A stretch of DNA of 8,335 nucleotides from an uncultured Bacillota bacterium (GTDB lineage: Bacteria > Bacillota > Dehalobacteriia > UBA7702). Where the stretch lies: the NCBI GenBank assembly GCA_902766525.1, contig CACXDX010000013.1, positions 1 to 8,335 on the forward strand, given 5' to 3'. The position numbers were made by a program, and so were the translations under genes. Positions 7,269 to 8,335 of this stretch are shown in pieces; position 1 is the stretch's first letter, and each line of letters starts with the position of its first letter. The notes beneath the pieces were generated by a model. It was not told where the DNA came from. It worked only from the letters and a program-made list of their open reading frames with translations, and did no database searches.

Positions 7269-7297
7269 TTGAATCACGTGTTTGCGTATGGTATAAT
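7269..7297 (+). promoter_or_regulatory. Sigma-A/sigma-70-type promoter with extended -10 for the deacetylase gene
   Basis: TTGAAT (7269-7274) is followed by a spacer of exactly 17 bases and a perfect TATAAT (7292-7297). A TG at 7289-7290 gives the extended -10 form TGgTATAAT. Transcription should start near 7303-7305, leaving a leader of roughly 64 bases before the ATG at 7368. The AT-rich block upstream may strengthen it. Confidence 0.85.
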
Positions 7298-7334
7298 CAA
7301 ATAAAAAAGTCCGAAGGCGCGATCTTGTTTTTGA

Positions 7335-7355
7335 GCCGGATCATCGCCGGATCCG
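7335..7355 (+). promoter_or_regulatory. Leader hairpin and GCCGGATC direct repeat just before the deacetylase start
   Basis: GCCGGATC occurs twice, at 7335-7342 and 7346-7353. Because GGATC and GATCC are complementary, the leader RNA can fold CGGATC (7337-7342) onto GATCCG (7350-7355) with a seven-base loop. The stem ends 12 bases before the ATG, close to the region covered by the initiating ribosome. Effect on translation is a guess. Confidence 0.4.
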
Positions 7356-7367
7356 AAGAAAAAGAAA

Positions 7368-8335
7368 ATGAAAAGATATGCTGCATACAACCGAAAAAAA
7401 AGTGTTGTCCGCCGGTCTGCTCTGGCGGTTTTATTTACTTTTATTCTTTTTCTGATATTGATGCTCATTTTCGCCGAGGGAGATAAGGCGAAACCGGTTT
7501 TGCCGGAAACAACGAATGTCAGCGCGAAACTCACCGCTTCGAAATCGGTGACGGAAATCAAAACCCTTTTTGAAAAGCGTGGGAACAGTGTTAACCTGCC
7601 GGTTTTGATGTATCACCATCTGGCGGCTTCAACGACGCAGGATACGATAATCAGCACCGACGCCTTCCGAAGCCAGATGGCGACGCTGAAGGAAAACGGC
7701 TATCAGACCATCTCGATACAGCAGCTTTTGGATTATGTTTACAGGGCGAAAGAACTGCCGGAAAAACCGGTTTTGATCACCTTTGACGACGGCTATACCA
7801 GTAATCTGACGCTTGCCGGGCCGATATTGAAAGAGTATGGATTTCATGCCGTGATTTTTATGATCGGTCACTACGCCGATGAAGGCCCCTTTGCCTCAAG
7901 CGGAGAAAAATTGACTTTTTTCTCCTATGAAGAAGCGAAACCCCTTGTTGACGAGGGTATCTTTGAAATTCAAAGCCATACCTACGATCTCCACAATACT
8001 TCTCCCGACCGGTCATCGCGACAAAGGGGAATGCTTCCCATGGACGGAGAGACGGAAGCGGATTACGAAAAAGCGATACGGAAAGATATGTGGCTGTTTT
8101 CTTTCCGGGAGGTCAAAAGCGGCCTCGATGAAGCCGATGCGCTTTCTTATCCCTTTGGCTTTTACTCGCAGCAGCTTGATGATATTGTGAGGGATTTCGG
8201 CATCAAAGTTACCTTTACGATCGAGCCGAAGCGCAACCGCATCGTCATCGGTGATCCAACCAGTCTGCGTCTGCTCGGCCGTTATAATTGCACGGTCAGG
8301 GTCGACGCGGAAAAGCTGCTGGCGATGATGAACGG
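7368..8335 (+). CDS. Signal-anchored polysaccharide deacetylase (NodB homology), 3' truncated by window
   Basis: The frame opens at ATG 7368 and stays open to the window edge (322 complete codons). An in-frame stop at 7332-7334 and the lack of an earlier ATG, GTG or TTG fix the start. A basic N-terminus (KRYAAYNRKKSVVRR) and one hydrophobic helix (about 17-36) predict a membrane-anchored or secreted protein acting at the cell wall. LPVLMYHHL (77-85) leads into the NodB domain. Motif 1 TFDDGY (138-143) gives the catalytic base D140 and metal ligand D141; motif 2 SHTYDLH (203-209) gives metal ligands H204 and H209; YPFG (261-264) is also typical. The family removes N- or O-acetyl groups from peptidoglycan or other glycans; the substrate here is unknown. 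Unlike its neighbours it lacks a clear Shine-Dalgarno, having only an A/G-rich GAAGAAAAAGAAA before the ATG. It has its own promoter and terminator-protected context. Confidence 0.93.
   Translation, partial: MKRYAAYNRKKSVVRRSALAVLFTFILFLILMLIFAEGDKAKPVLPETTNVSAKLTASKSVTEIKTLFEKRGNSVNLPVLMYHHLAASTTQDTIISTDAFRSQMATLKENGYQTISIQQLLDYVYRAKELPEKPVLITFDDGYTSNLTLAGPILKEYGFHAVIFMIGHYADEGPFASSGEKLTFFSYEEAKPLVDEGIFEIQSHTYDLHNTSPDRSSRQRGMLPMDGETEADYEKAIRKDMWLFSFREVKSGLDEADALSYPFGFYSQQLDDIVRDFGIKVTFTIEPKRNRIVIGDPTSLRLLGRYNCTVRVDAEKLLAMMN

Larger units (their letters stand above)
7040..7367. other. 328-base gene-free region between gltX and the polysaccharide deacetylase gene
   Basis: This is the only long non-coding stretch of the window and it is clearly more AT-rich than the genes around it. 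In order it holds an A-rich segment, a TATACT box (7110-7115), an imperfect hairpin (7123-7146) and a T/C-rich stretch. A strong terminator (7199-7232), an AT-rich block with a repeated 9-mer, a promoter (7269-7297) and a short leader with a hairpin complete it. I see no tRNA and no riboswitch class that I recognise. The small open frame at 7256-7486 runs through the promoter and into the deacetylase in another frame, and is not credible. Confidence 0.7.

Noticed and set aside
7256..7486. 76-codon open frame upstream of the deacetylase
   Set aside because: It spans the promoter, has no ribosome binding site, and overlaps the real deacetylase start in another frame.

Overview
The window reads as ordinary core chromosome of a low-GC-lineage Gram-positive-type bacterium (Bacillota), most likely an anaerobe. 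Three things point that way. The disA-yacL-(ispD)-ispF-gltX neighbourhood is a Bacillus/Clostridium-type arrangement. Most genes have strong AGGAGG ribosome binding sites. The window also carries an iron-sulfur ASKHA protein of the corrinoid reductive activator type, which is typical of anaerobes. Within Bacillota, a clostridial or Negativicutes lineage is plausible, but that is a guess from gene content.

Layout, all on the + strand: 2-796 is the C-terminal three quarters of the diadenylate cyclase DisA, cut by the window edge. 840-1907 is a YacL-type membrane PIN/TRAM protein. 1923-2396 is IspF of the MEP isoprenoid pathway. 2428-4284 is a 2Fe-2S/ASKHA reductive activator-like protein. 4294-5526 is the membrane-anchored coiled-coil protein RmuC, and 5555-7039 is glutamyl-tRNA synthetase. 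Gaps between these genes are 9 to 43 bases, with no terminator or convincing promoter in any of them, so they probably form one transcription unit joining c-di-AMP signalling, isoprenoid synthesis, redox repair, genome maintenance and translation.

The only long gene-free stretch is 7040-7367. It holds an imperfect hairpin behind a TATACT box, a good rho-independent terminator, an AT-rich block with a 9-base direct repeat, and a near-consensus extended -10 promoter. It also holds a short leader hairpin. That promoter drives a new unit starting with a signal-anchored polysaccharide deacetylase (7368 to the window end, truncated at the 3' edge).

No mobile element, CRISPR array, tRNA or rRNA was seen, and I do not see an obviously new multi-gene system. 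The points most worth a second look are these: paired Thr-to-Ile changes flanking the DisA RHR motif, the missing ispD with two unrelated genes in the gap before gltX, an activator with no corrinoid partner nearby, and the structured 7040-7367 intergenic region.
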